A stretch of DNA of 64,000 nucleotides from Clostridia bacterium (GTDB lineage Bacteria > Bacillota > Clostridia > TANB77 > CAG-508): NCBI GenBank assembly GCA_900752335.1, contig CAADUZ010000001.1:3761-67760 (forward strand), given 5' to 3'. Position numbers and translations under genes: made by a program. The first letter of the stretch is position 1. Every line of letters begins with the position of its first letter. Below, in pieces: positions 9,833-18,602 of the stretch. The notes under the pieces were generated by a model. It searched no databases. It saw only the letters and a program-made list of their open reading frames with translations, and was not told the DNA's origin.

Positions 9833-10234
9833 CTATTTTTTATATTGTTTTAAAAAATCATTTACAGTCATAATTTCTGGTTTATCGATTTTTATATCAA
9901 AAAAGTCTTTATCCCCGGTTATAAGAATGTCTACATTTTCAATTATAGCTGTATATAAAATTATATAATCATCATCATCTCTTATTTTAAACATTTTTCC
10001 ATCTACGTTTGTTGGTGAATATACTAAATCATAAGGAAACTCTTTTAAAAAGTTATCTAAACACTCTTCTTTCATAATAAATTTAGAGCTTATTAATTCT
10101 TTTAATTCTTCTATGACATAAGAGCATATTACTATTTCATGATTTTTAGAAAGTTCGTTTATTAGTTCATTTATTTTACTACTTTTAAATATAAATGACG
10201 ATATAAGAATATTTGTATCAAGCATTACTCTCAT
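9833..10234 (-). CDS. PIN-domain ribonuclease, VapC-like toxin
   Basis: 133-residue PIN-domain protein. Acidic residues expected for the metal site are visible: D6 in MLDTNILIS, a central glutamate (IEELKEL), and the C-terminal pair in ITGDKDFF. It follows the AbrB-type antitoxin gene with one base between stop and start, the usual antitoxin-first order of a type II module. The protein would cleave RNA, often tRNA or rRNA, when freed from its antitoxin. The PIN plus AbrB combination is well known; the actual target is unknown. Confidence 0.85.
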   Translation of the reverse strand: MRVMLDTNILISSFIFKSSKINELINELSKNHEIVICSYVIEELKELISSKFIMKEECLDNFLKEFPYDLVYSPTNVDGKMFKIRDDDDYIILYTAIIENVDILITGDKDFFDIKIDKPEIMTVNDFLKQYKK

Positions 10235-10235
10235 A

Positions 10236-10493
10236 TCAATTCTTTTTCCTTTCTTTTCTAAAATCTTTTACAAATTTCACTACGTCGGTTTCATTTTTTA
10301 GACCTAATCTTTCTGCTTCTCCTTCAAATTCTTTTTGTATTTTTTCTAGAGCTAACATTGCAGAATTCTTAATTACAATATCATCTCCCCTCTGTAAAAA
10401 TATAATTTTGCTACCTTCTTTTAGTTCCAGTTTTTCTCTAATTGCTTTTGGTATTGTTATTTGGCCCTTTGTTGTAACTTTGGCTAATTCCAT
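10236..10493 (-). CDS. AbrB/SpoVT-type antitoxin
   Basis: 85-residue protein with an N-terminal swapped-hairpin AbrB domain (VTTKGQITIPKAIREKL, roughly residues 5-21) and a charged helical C-terminus that would bind the PIN toxin. A GTG three codons upstream is possible; the ATG at 10493 has an AGAGG 7-8 bases upstream. Such antitoxins repress their own operon. The next gene, one base downstream, is the PIN toxin. Confidence 0.87.
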   Translation of the reverse strand: MELAKVTTKGQITIPKAIREKLELKEGSKIIFLQRGDDIVIKNSAMLALEKIQKEFEGEAERLGLKNETDVVKFVKDFRKERKKN

Positions 10494-10566
10494 TTTTTCC
10501 ACCTCTTTTCCTTACTTTTCTTACATTCATTACTACTATTATATGCTATTTTTTAATAAATATCAA

Positions 10567-11220
10567 CTATTTTTTTACTTTTTTATTTTCGAATATTTCG
10601 TCCATGTATTTATCTGGATATGCCTTATCTAAAAACATATCTATATTTCCATTTGCCGGTATGTTATTAACTCTTTCATTTTGCCTTATTGCTGCCATAG
10701 ATGAAATTGTGATATTAAATAGCATAAATACTGATGCTATACTTGCAATTATTTTTACTTTATGGTTTTTAACAAATTCTTCTATTTTCGGTATTAATGG
10801 CTTTATATATGAAGTATATAGTAAGCCAGCTAATCCCCAATAAGTACAATGAATTAGAGTTGTTCTCCCGTTTATATTAAATATCCAATTTGAATAGTCC
10901 CATGATACAGTTCCAAATACTTTTTCTTGAATGTACGAACATAAATATTCTGTTATTCCACCTAATATCATAGAAAATATAAATATGTGTCCTTTATTTT
11001 TTGTATTAATAATACTGAAGAACAAATAATATACAAGTATTCCTATTCCATATACTGGTGTAAAGGGACCATATATCAAACCTTGCCTTGATACAAAACG
11101 ACCATTTTGTACTAGCCCTACTATCATTTCTACTATGTACCCTAATATACTTCCTATCATAAATATTACAAATATTTTAATAAATACATTAAACTTACTT
11201 TTTTTCTCAATTTCTATCAT
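10567..11220 (-). CDS. CmpB-family putative ABC transporter permease-like membrane protein
   Basis: 217 residues, about six helices. The segment GYIVEMIVG...NRG-like NGRFVSRQGLIYGPF is the recognisable core of the CmpB-type (ABC_trans_CmpB) family, where glutamate and the GPF motif are conserved. No ATPase lies beside it, and the family name does not establish transport. GGAGC precedes the ATG by 7 bases. It stands as a single gene between the antitoxin and dps. Confidence 0.75.
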   Translation of the reverse strand: MIEIEKKSKFNVFIKIFVIFMIGSILGYIVEMIVGLVQNGRFVSRQGLIYGPFTPVYGIGILVYYLFFSIINTKNKGHIFIFSMILGGITEYLCSYIQEKVFGTVSWDYSNWIFNINGRTTLIHCTYWGLAGLLYTSYIKPLIPKIEEFVKNHKVKIIASIASVFMLFNITISSMAAIRQNERVNNIPANGNIDMFLDKAYPDKYMDEIFENKKVKK

Positions 11221-11310
11221 AATTAGCTCCTTTGTAAGTCTAATATAGCAAGTATTTATTAATAATCCTTTTATTTCTTATTAAAATATTCTTAATATTT
11301 TCTATGTTAT

Positions 11311-11337
11311 AAAAACGTGGACAAATTGTCCACGTTT
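11311..11337 (-). terminator. Intrinsic terminator of dps
   Basis: GC-rich stem AACGTGGACA/TGTCCACGTT (11314-11323 with 11327-11336) followed on the minus strand by TTTTTATA, three bases past the dps stop. Confidence 0.88.
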
Positions 11338-11339
11338 CA

Positions 11340-11774
11340 CTATTTCATTAACATTTGTCTAATCATCCAAACTTTTTTCTTGTAGTCTTGCAAATATTCG
11401 TCCATTAAAGCAGATGTATCATATTTTTTTAGGTTATCTGCATCTTCTTTTATTTTTGTGGCATTTTCTATTAGAATATTATAATCTTTTAAAATAGCTG
11501 CAAATATTTTGCTTGAGCAAATTTTTTCATTGCTTGCTTCTTGTATTTGTGCTGTATCTAAATAATCTTGCATTCTTCCATAAGGCTCACCATCTATTAT
11601 TAATATATGTTCTGCGATTTCGTCTATTTGTTCATTTATGGCGTTATACAATTCTTCTAATTTTTCATGTATTACAAAAAAATCTTCTCCCTTAATATTC
11701 CAATGATAGTTTTGTAATTTTCTATAAAATACATTTAAATTAGATAAAAATAAATTTAGGTCTTCTGTAATCAT
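11340..11774 (-). CDS. dps: Dps-family ferritin-like DNA protection/iron storage protein
   Basis: 144-residue four-helix ferritin-like protein. The inter-subunit ferroxidase ligands are visible: HWN in helix 1 (QNYHWNIKG, residues 22-30) and the following HEKLEELYNAINEQIDEIAE. Dps assembles as a 12-mer, oxidises Fe(II) with peroxide and stores iron. It is a single gene with its own terminator. An 11-bp palindrome TTATGNCATAA lies about 40 bases upstream (near 11813-11823) and could be a metal- or peroxide-responsive site, but it does not match PerR or Fur consensus well. Confidence 0.9.
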   Translation of the reverse strand: MITEDLNLFLSNLNVFYRKLQNYHWNIKGEDFFVIHEKLEELYNAINEQIDEIAEHILIIDGEPYGRMQDYLDTAQIQEASNEKICSSKIFAAILKDYNILIENATKIKEDADNLKKYDTSALMDEYLQDYKKKVWMIRQMLMK

Positions 11775-11840
11775 ATATTCTCTCCTTCTTTCTTTTTAAT
11801 ATATGTACATTATGACATAAATTCATTTTTCTATTCATAT

Positions 11841-12554
11841 TTATTTCATTATTTTCATTGCTTCTTCCGCTGTTTTGTCTTTGTCAAATTTATTTACTAC
11901 AAATATAAATATTCCTACTAATAAAAAAGTTACTGCATAAATTGCTATGCTATGTGTCCAATTTCCTGCTACTATACTTCCCCCTGCAAATGTAGATGAC
12001 ACTACTGATGGAAGTCTTGCAAATGTTGATATTAGTATAAACCTTAATGGTTTTAATGGTAAAAGTCCTGCTATATATACTAATAAATCTTTTGGTGTTC
12101 CAGGTATTACAAATAGTAAAAGCATTATCCATTCTATTTTCTTTGGATTTTGAAATAGCTTGCTATTTTCAATTTTGTCTATTCGTTCTTTACTGCAAAA
12201 GCTATAAACAAATTTTCTTCCAAATTTTCTAACTGCAAAAAATATTAAAGAAGATATTACGCATGCTGAAATAGTTATAAATATTGTGCCTCCTATTCCT
12301 CCATAGCACATACCAGCAAGAATTTCCATTGGCTCTCCTGGAAGTATGATTAAAAATATTTGTGCAAATTGTAAGCCGAATAGGGCTAGGAAACCTAAAA
12401 ATCCCATTTCTTCTACTTGATTTTTAAATTCTAATTGACCTTCAGGTGTACTTAAGTTTTTCATTACTGGTACTAAATATACCATTAGCCCTACAATCAA
12501 CGCAATTACTAATATTAATAAAATATATTTAAATGCTCTTACTCTTTTACTCAT
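11841..12554 (-). CDS. TVP38/TMEM64 (DedA-like, VTT domain) membrane protein
   Basis: 237-residue membrane protein with five or six helices. The VTT-domain signature is visible: a glycine-rich reentrant region (LPGEPMEILAGMCYGG) and, later, the FVIPGTPKDLLVYIAGL loop. Members of this superfamily act in phospholipid scrambling or transport; the role in Firmicutes is not settled. It follows the BNR-domain gene with a 78-base gap and is probably transcribed separately from dps. Confidence 0.85.
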   Translation of the reverse strand: MSKRVRAFKYILLILVIALIVGLMVYLVPVMKNLSTPEGQLEFKNQVEEMGFLGFLALFGLQFAQIFLIILPGEPMEILAGMCYGGIGGTIFITISACVISSLIFFAVRKFGRKFVYSFCSKERIDKIENSKLFQNPKKIEWIMLLLFVIPGTPKDLLVYIAGLLPLKPLRFILISTFARLPSVVSSTFAGGSIVAGNWTHSIAIYAVTFLLVGIFIFVVNKFDKDKTAEEAMKIMK

Positions 12555-12631
12555 TCTTCTTCCTTCTTTATTTTAAACTGCTATTAGTATAACATTTTAT
12601 CCCCAAAAATACTATTTATTTTTTCTTAAGA

Positions 12632-13315
12632 TTAGTTTTCTTTTGCTCTATCTATTTTTAAAATCTCTCCATATGATACTTCTCTTACAAAATCCCAGCT
12701 TTTACCCAAATCTTCTGACTCAAATTCGTAATATGTATAATCACTATCCGCCACCGATTGTACTGTGTATGCTATAACTTTTAATTTTCCATCTACCATT
12801 TCTGGTAAATCTCTAAAAAATATATTTTTAGCTGTTATCTCATCTGGCTTGTCTATGTTAAGTTCATTCCAAGTTTTTCCTCCATCTAATGTCACTTTTA
12901 CTGTATCAAAGCTGTCCACTCCACCATATGGGTCATGTACAAAGCCTACGTCTTTACTTAAAAACATAAATTCAGATCCTACATATACCTCGTCTAAATT
13001 ACTATCTATTTCGTTCCAAGTAGTACCATTATTAGACGTTGTATATATTGTAACAGAGTATCTATCTCTCCACAAATTGTTTAGTTCTATTCTAAAACCA
13101 ACATTTTCACTTATAAAATAAGTTTTAGTATCATTTATTTCGGGAACGTCACTTTCTACAGTATTTTCACTTGTACTTTCTTGTTCACCTATTAAATCTC
13201 CATGTGTTTTATTTTCCTTATAATCTTTAGCTGCAACCATAATTATTACAATACCTAATATACAAATACCTAATACCGCTACAGTTTTAATAGTATCTTT
13301 TTTTCTTTCTTCCAT
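12632..13315 (-). CDS. Membrane-anchored BNR/Asp-box repeat protein
   Basis: About 227 residues: one N-terminal helix (about 10-28), a short Ser/Thr/Glu-rich linker, then beta-strand repeats with the Asp-box pattern (NNGTTWNEI, LDGGKTWNEL, EDLGKSWDFV), as in sialidase-like and YCF48-like propellers. With only three boxes it would be a partial propeller. The ATG at 13315 is chosen because GAGGGG lies 6 bases before it; an ATG two codons upstream is also open. It follows the ABC permease by 14 bases, so it is probably an extracytoplasmic partner of that exporter (inference). Confidence 0.78.
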   Translation of the reverse strand: MEERKKDTIKTVAVLGICILGIVIIMVAAKDYKENKTHGDLIGEQESTSENTVESDVPEINDTKTYFISENVGFRIELNNLWRDRYSVTIYTTSNNGTTWNEIDSNLDEVYVGSEFMFLSKDVGFVHDPYGGVDSFDTVKVTLDGGKTWNELNIDKPDEITAKNIFFRDLPEMVDGKLKVIAYTVQSVADSDYTYYEFESEDLGKSWDFVREVSYGEILKIDRAKEN

Positions 13316-13329
13316 AAACATCCCCTCTT

Positions 13330-14901
13330 TTATACTCTTATTCTAAATGTCTTTGGTGCTAATTTATATGCTATAAATAGTGAAACTATTGAATATACTA
13401 CTGCAAAACATATCGCTGCTATACCAAAATATGTGGTTGGTAATTTAAGTTGTAGCATTTCGTAACATATAAAATATGTAAGAAAACTTGCTATGGAATA
13501 TGTGCTACTTTTAGTTTCGCTGCTTATGTTATATGGCTGTAATAAATAGTATAGCACTAAATGGTGGACTGAAAAGAATACACTCATTGATATTATTGAT
13601 ATAAATAATATTAAATAGTTATATATATTATCAGTTCCACCAGTTACATATAAAATTACAGGTAGCCCTAGTCCTATTACTATTGCAGGCAATAAGTTAA
13701 TTGCAACTACACTTTTTATTCTTTCTTTAAATAAGCTTAAAATTGATTTTGGTGTTTTGTAAAATGAGTATGTTAGCATACTGTGGTCACAATTCATAAA
13801 CATAGCTTGTGTTACTACTTGTCCTCTATTTATGATATACATAATAAATACAAAATATGGTAGTGAGTTCATAAGAACTTCATTTATTCTAATCTTAAAA
13901 TCAGTGTTTAAATTAACTGCAAAAATTACTATTGCTATAATGCAGAAGCTAATAGCTGCTGTTCTTTTTGCTGATTTCAGTAAGATTTTGCTATGTCTTT
14001 TTATAAATAAATCATTAAAATATTTAAATCCTTTTTTGTTGCTAGTTATTTCTTTTGAAATATCTATTTGTTTATGTACATTTTCCTTTGTAATTTCTTG
14101 TGCATTTGTTTGTACATTCATATTGCTACTTGTTAATATTTGTTTATACATTTCTCTATACATATTAAATTTCTTTATGTATATACAAGCAAATATCGCT
14201 AAAATTACTGTTATTGCAGTTAAAATAGCAAATACAAAATCTGGCACAGTTATTCCTATATATGGAAGACCATAGGCTAAAATTAAACAAATCCCAACTA
14301 TTCCCCAAATGAATTTTACTGGTTTATTTTCGTTTATTGTAATTCCAGTTTTTTCATACTGTTTTAGAGAATATGCTCCAAAAAGTATTTTACATGCTGC
14401 CACATAAATTGGCATTATTGCACATATCAAAATATTAACATTTGCGATCCATCCAAATAGTATTGTAAATGGCATAAATCCAGTTATTACTTTTAATATT
14501 GAATAAATGTAATTTGATAATGTGTATTTTTTTGCATCCATTCTCATAATAAACATGGCATAATATTTGTCGTTTGTAGGATTAAACATGTATGTGTTCA
14601 TTATTGCTCCTGCTATTGTTAAAAATGTAAAAATCGTAACGAAACTACCAGCTTGGTTTTGCTCATATAAGCTCATCATACCAAATATCATGGCTGCTAT
14701 ATATATTAATTTTCCTAAAAAGATAGAGCCAAGTTCTAGTATTATACTAATAATTGTTCCAAATATTTTTAGTCCTTTACTTTTGTACAAACTATCTGGC
14801 AATATCTTTTTAATTAATGGTATTTGTTTTATTGAATAAATTATTGTATTTACTTTATATGTATTACGTAATTTAAATGATTGTATAAATGTTTCTAACA
14901 T
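13330..14901 (-). CDS. ABC exporter permease, about 12 helices
   Basis: 523-residue hydrophobic protein with two helix bundles split by a basic loop around residues 265-305. It is the partner of the ATPase gene 18 bases upstream. The size and two-bundle layout resemble the 551-residue permease at 7.3-8.9 kb, so the two systems are probably related but distinct exporters. No substrate is evident. If the upstream ATPase really is broken, this permease would have no dedicated energy source unless it borrows another ATPase. Confidence 0.82.
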   Translation of the reverse strand: MLETFIQSFKLRNTYKVNTIIYSIKQIPLIKKILPDSLYKSKGLKIFGTIISIILELGSIFLGKLIYIAAMIFGMMSLYEQNQAGSFVTIFTFLTIAGAIMNTYMFNPTNDKYYAMFIMRMDAKKYTLSNYIYSILKVITGFMPFTILFGWIANVNILICAIMPIYVAACKILFGAYSLKQYEKTGITINENKPVKFIWGIVGICLILAYGLPYIGITVPDFVFAILTAITVILAIFACIYIKKFNMYREMYKQILTSSNMNVQTNAQEITKENVHKQIDISKEITSNKKGFKYFNDLFIKRHSKILLKSAKRTAAISFCIIAIVIFAVNLNTDFKIRINEVLMNSLPYFVFIMYIINRGQVVTQAMFMNCDHSMLTYSFYKTPKSILSLFKERIKSVVAINLLPAIVIGLGLPVILYVTGGTDNIYNYLILFISIISMSVFFSVHHLVLYYLLQPYNISSETKSSTYSIASFLTYFICYEMLQLKLPTTYFGIAAICFAVVYSIVSLFIAYKLAPKTFRIRV

Positions 14902-14919
14902 AAATCGTTTCTCCCTATT

Positions 14920-15625
14920 TTATCCTTCTTCTTTCAAAGCATTTATTATTTTATCTTTTATTTCTGTATTGTCTAAATTATTTTTATCAATTTTTTCTAA
15001 TATACCATTACTTAATATAACTATTTCGTCACATAAGCTTAATGCAAGTTCCATAATGTGTGTAGAAAAAATTAAAATATGGTCTTTCTTTATCTCTCTT
15101 AACATTTGCTTCATTTCTTCTGCTACTACAACGTCTAGAGAAGTAAGTGGCTCGTCTAATAAAAGAATATTTGGTTTTGCAATTATATTTATTAGCATTT
15201 GCATTTTATTTTTCATACCATGTGAGTAGTCTTTTAAAAGTTTATCCCTGTCTTCCTTGTCTATTTTCATAAAATCAAAATATTCGTCTATTGTTTTTGG
15301 ATTATCTATCGTTTTTTCATTTATTTCTAAAAAGAATTTTAAAAATTCTCTACCCGTTAAAAATTCTGGAACATTTGGTGTAGATACCACATAGCCTATA
15401 TCAGTTATACTTAATTTTCTTGTATTTCCATTATCGTCTTCTACTAAAAAATTACCTTCGTCCACTTTTATGTCTTCGTTTAAGCAGTTAAAAAAAGTAG
15501 TTTTACCGTGCACCATTTCTGCCAAGAAGTCCGTATATCTTGCCCTTTTCAAATGTAAAGTTTATTCCTTTTAATACTTCTTTTTTATCAAATTTCTTTT
15601 TTATATTTTCAGCTATTAGTTTCAT
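14920..15625 (-). pseudogene. ABC transporter ATPase frameshifted inside Walker A
   Basis: From ATG 15625 (GGAGG 6 bases upstream) 39 codons read as a normal ABC ATPase N-terminus ending YGLLGRNGA; the expected GKTTFFNCL follows in another frame. One extra base, C on the minus strand (position 15508, GCA-C-GGT), explains the break exactly. Downstream the frame is clean: signature DYSHGMKNK, Walker B LLLDEPLTSLD, H-loop STHIMELALS. Repaired length is 234 residues, normal for the family. The rest of the gene has no other damage, so this is either a very recent mutation or a sequencing/assembly error. It is first in an operon with the permease and BNR genes. Confidence 0.9.
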
Positions 15626-15681
15626 AAATTTCCTCCTATATTTCTCTTGCAAGAGTATACCATACATTTAAAAAAGAGTAA

Positions 15682-15720
15682 AGAAAAAGGAACAAAGGGT
15701 GTGAAGTGCCCCTCTGTTCC
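15682..15720 (-). terminator. Palindromic repeat acting as terminator (REP-like copy 1)
   Basis: GGAACAAAGGG at 15689-15699 pairs with CCCCTCTGTTCC at 15709-15720; on the minus strand it is followed by TTTTTC. It lies 16 bases past the stop of the 277-residue gene. The GGAACA and CCCCT words are shared with the larger palindromes at 24.8, 27.8 and 39.9 kb. Confidence 0.7.
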
Positions 15721-15736
15721 AAATTAGATTTTATTA

Positions 15737-16570
15737 TTATTCTTCTACTGTTTTATTTTCTGTATTATCATTTACAGTATATCCTGTTAAGTCTGGTTTA
15801 TATATTTCGTCTACATTATTAACTTCTATATTTGTAAATTCCATTGTTTCTGTTGTGGTTTGTCTTTTAACAACAAGCCCCGTTGCTTTGTCTACCCATA
15901 ATATGTAATCACTACCTAAATTTAATACATAACAATCTTTTCCGTCAAATTCATCTGAAGTAATTAATGCAAATAACATTGTATTCATAAACCAATAATC
16001 ACCTTGTGCAAGATCAAAAGGTGCTGCTACTACTACTGAAGAAAATGGATTTTTTGATGCTACTTTTTGGTTTGGAAATGCCATAATTGATTCTCCAGTA
16101 TTTTCATCTGCCCATATTGTAAAATCTTTGCTATCATCTTCAAAATTATCCATATCTAATCTAGTTGTTCCATCTTTTACATATGCTGTATATTCTGATA
16201 CTGGTCCTTTTGCATGATATGTATAATTAGTTGCATCTTTATATACTTTTGCTTTTTCGTAAAGGTCCTTTAGAATTACATAGTTTCGTATTACAAATAC
16301 TAAATATGCAATAACTAATATTCCTATTATTACTAATACAGCTTTTAGGAATCCATGTTTTGATTCTTTTTTTACTTTTTGTGATTCTACCTTTCTAAAA
16401 GTATTATCATCTTTTTTCTCTGCCTTTTCTGGCTCTTTTTTAACAGTTTCTTTTTTTGCTTCTTTTTTTACTGGTTCTTTCTTTGTTTCCTTTTTTACTT
16501 CTTTTTCTACTGCTTTTTTTGTTTCTTCTTTGGCTTCATTTACTTTCTTTTCTTCTTTGTTCTCTGCCAT
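15737..16570 (-). CDS. Lys/Glu-rich membrane-anchored protein with LolA-like extracytoplasmic domain
   Basis: 277 residues. Residues 1-75 are a low-complexity cytoplasmic stretch of KKE/KEE repeats, residues 78-98 a helix, and the rest is extracytoplasmic with a pattern (DNFEDDSKDFTIWADENTGES, LWVDKATGLVVKRQ) like the antiparallel LolA/LppX-type sheets of lipoprotein-localisation folds. No lipobox is present. Function unknown. It is transcribed alone, between dinB upstream and the broken ABC operon downstream. Confidence 0.7.
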   Translation of the reverse strand: MAENKEEKKVNEAKEETKKAVEKEVKKETKKEPVKKEAKKETVKKEPEKAEKKDDNTFRKVESQKVKKESKHGFLKAVLVIIGILVIAYLVFVIRNYVILKDLYEKAKVYKDATNYTYHAKGPVSEYTAYVKDGTTRLDMDNFEDDSKDFTIWADENTGESIMAFPNQKVASKNPFSSVVVAAPFDLAQGDYWFMNTMLFALITSDEFDGKDCYVLNLGSDYILWVDKATGLVVKRQTTTETMEFTNIEVNNVDEIYKPDLTGYTVNDNTENKTVEE

Positions 16571-16674
16571 TATATTATCAACCCTTTCTTTTTTTATTTT
16601 ATAATGTCTTCTCTTTTGCTATATAACTCAAATTATATCATAAAATGTTTTTTTGTAAATACTTTTTGTAGATT

Positions 16675-17895
16675 TTATACGTCTTTTAGTTTAATAATTT
16701 GTTCTGAATTTAATTTGCCGGCTCTAGTTATACTTTCATATCCATATTTATTTTTTAATTCGTCTACTACTTTGTCTAATTTTTCTTGTTTTTGATCATT
16801 CGCATCATTAAAAAGCGATAATTGCATTTCATCTTTTTCTATTAAATTATCTACTCTTAAACCTACCAAACGTATGAATGTGCCTCTTTTGTACATTTCT
16901 CCTAACAGAATTTTTGCTAATTCATATATATTTTTAGTGTTTGAGGTTGGGCTCATTAATTTTTTTTGATGCGAAAAATCTTTAAAATCCTTGGTTCGAA
17001 GCTGTACATTTACAACATTCGCATACATGTTATATCTACGTAATCTATATGCTACTTGCTCTGCAAGCGTTAGTAGCACTTTTTCAATTTCCTCCTTTGA
17101 GCTAATATCTCTAGGAAGCGTTACTGAATTTCCTATCCCCTTTGGTTTTTCTTCCAAATAGTTTACTTCTGAATTATCTATTCCATTGGCATATTCCCAC
17201 ATTAGAAGCCCATGCTTTCCAAATTTTTTAACCATTTCTGCTTTATCTTGCTTTGCTAAATCCCCTATTGTTTTTATTCTCATATTTGATAATTTTGGAA
17301 TAGTTTTTCTGCCTAACATAAATAATTCTGATACAGGAAGTGTCCACATTTTACTTGGTATTTCTTCTTCAAATAATGTATGTACTTTATCCGGTTTGGT
17401 AAAGTCAGATGCCATTTTTGCCAAGAGCTTGTTGTGCGCAACACCTACATTTACAGTAAATCCAAGTTCTTTTTTTACTCTTCTATTTATTTCGTATGCT
17501 TTATTTAGCAAAGTATCATTGCCTAAATAATCCGTCATGTCTAAAAAACATTCGTCTATACTAAATCTCTCTATTTTTTCTGTGTATTCTAGCAAAATTT
17601 TGTATAAATCATTTGAATGTTTTTTGTAGCTTTTATAATCTCCTTTAAATACTTGTAAATTGGGGCATTTTAAGCGTGCTTGGTACAAAGTTTCTCCCGT
17701 ATATACGCCTCTTCTTTTTGCCTTCATACTTTTTGCTAAAACTATACCAGACCTCTTGCTCTCATCTCCGCCTATTACCGCTTCTATTTCTCTTATATCA
17801 ACTTTTTCTCCTTGATTTAATCTATCTAGTGCAGTCCAGCTTAAGAATGCATTGTTTACGTCTACATGAAGAATTTGTCTTTGCTTCTTTTCCAT
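16675..17895 (-). CDS. dinB: Y-family translesion DNA polymerase (Pol IV/DinB-like)
   Basis: 406 residues. Catalytic motifs: HVDVNNAFLSW (D11, first metal ligand) and the Y-family signature FSIDECFLDMTDYL with the paired D/E near residue 113. Palm, fingers, helix-hairpin-helix thumb (MRIKTIGDLAKQ) and little-finger domain follow in order. A C-terminal QLSLF stretch resembles a beta-clamp binding motif. Error-prone polymerase bypassing lesions. Its promoter has a LexA-like box in the spacer, so SOS induction is likely. Assignment to Pol IV rather than UvrX/UmuC-like is from overall sequence. Confidence 0.88.
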   Translation of the reverse strand: MEKKQRQILHVDVNNAFLSWTALDRLNQGEKVDIREIEAVIGGDESKRSGIVLAKSMKAKRRGVYTGETLYQARLKCPNLQVFKGDYKSYKKHSNDLYKILLEYTEKIERFSIDECFLDMTDYLGNDTLLNKAYEINRRVKKELGFTVNVGVAHNKLLAKMASDFTKPDKVHTLFEEEIPSKMWTLPVSELFMLGRKTIPKLSNMRIKTIGDLAKQDKAEMVKKFGKHGLLMWEYANGIDNSEVNYLEEKPKGIGNSVTLPRDISSKEEIEKVLLTLAEQVAYRLRRYNMYANVVNVQLRTKDFKDFSHQKKLMSPTSNTKNIYELAKILLGEMYKRGTFIRLVGLRVDNLIEKDEMQLSLFNDANDQKQEKLDKVVDELKNKYGYESITRAGKLNSEQIIKLKDV

Positions 17896-17920
17896 ACCAA
17901 ATCACTTCCTTTTCGCATAT

Positions 17921-17949
17921 ATTATAGAACATTAGTTTGTAGTAGTCAA
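17921..17949 (-). promoter_or_regulatory. dinB promoter with LexA-like SOS box
   Basis: Minus strand: -35 TTGACT (17944-17949), 17-bp spacer, -10 TATAAT (17921-17926). The spacer holds AAACTAATGTTC, which fits the core RAAC-N4-GTTY of Firmicute LexA sites. The same layout (box between -35 and -10) is seen at recN. Confidence 0.72.
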
Positions 17950-17971
17950 GTGTTTTCAAGTCAAAAATAAA

Positions 17972-17995
17972 GACTTATATGTTTACATACAAGCC
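17972..17995 (-). terminator. Intrinsic terminator overlapping the coaE stop
   Basis: Ten-pair stem with wobbles (17986-17995 with 17972-17981), 4-base loop, then TTTATTTTT on the minus strand. The 5' arm overlaps the last codons of coaE. Confidence 0.65.
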
Positions 17996-18585
17996 TTTTT
18001 TATTCCATATTTTTCTAGTATTCCATGTATATCCTTTTCTATATTAACCAAATTATTGTTGTTTCCAATTATATCGTCACAATTTTTAATATAAAATTCA
18101 TTTGTTTGTTGCGCTTCTAATCTTTTCTCTGCTTGCTCATAATCCACATTATCTCGTGCAACAATTCTTTCTATCTGTACTTCTTTTTTTGAAATAATAC
18201 CAATAACTTTATCACAAATTTTGTTTAGTTCACTTTCAAATAAAAGTGGTGCATCTATAACAGCTATTGTATCATCTTTTATTTTTGATATTTCTTTTTT
18301 TATTTCTTTTGTTATATATTTAAATGTACAACTATTTAGTTCTTTTCTTTTTTTAGGGTTAGAGTATATAATCTCTGCAAGCTTTTTTCGCTTTAGCTCT
18401 CCCTCTTCGTCCACTATGTCCTTACCAAATTTTTTAATTATATCTATGATATAGCTAGTACCCTTTTTAGATAATTTTTTGGCAATTTTATCTGCATTGA
18501 TAATTTTTACTTTATAATTTTTCTCCAGGATTTCACATATCGTGCTTTTTCCAGCACCAGAACTCCCTGTTATTCCTATAACCAT
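17983..18585 (-). CDS. coaE: Dephospho-CoA kinase
   Basis: 200 residues, normal for CoaE. P-loop GSSGAGKST at residues 7-15; the CoA-binding DAPLLFE motif and the lid region (IERIVARDNVDYEQAEKRLEAQ) are intact. Catalyses ATP-dependent 3'-phosphorylation of dephospho-CoA, the last step of coenzyme A synthesis, in the cytoplasm. It lies 17 bases downstream of tmcAL and is probably co-transcribed with it. Confidence 0.95.
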   Translation of the reverse strand: MVIGITGSSGAGKSTICEILEKNYKVKIINADKIAKKLSKKGTSYIIDIIKKFGKDIVDEEGELKRKKLAEIIYSNPKKRKELNSCTFKYITKEIKKEISKIKDDTIAVIDAPLLFESELNKICDKVIGIISKKEVQIERIVARDNVDYEQAEKRLEAQQTNEFYIKNCDDIIGNNNNLVNIEKDIHGILEKYGIKKACM

Positions 18586-18602
18586 ATCTTCCTCTCTTTG
18601 TT

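Noticed and set aside
16441..16570. Repeat array of KKE/KEE codons as a DNA repeat
   Set aside because: The bases vary; only the protein composition is repetitive, so it is a low-complexity domain.
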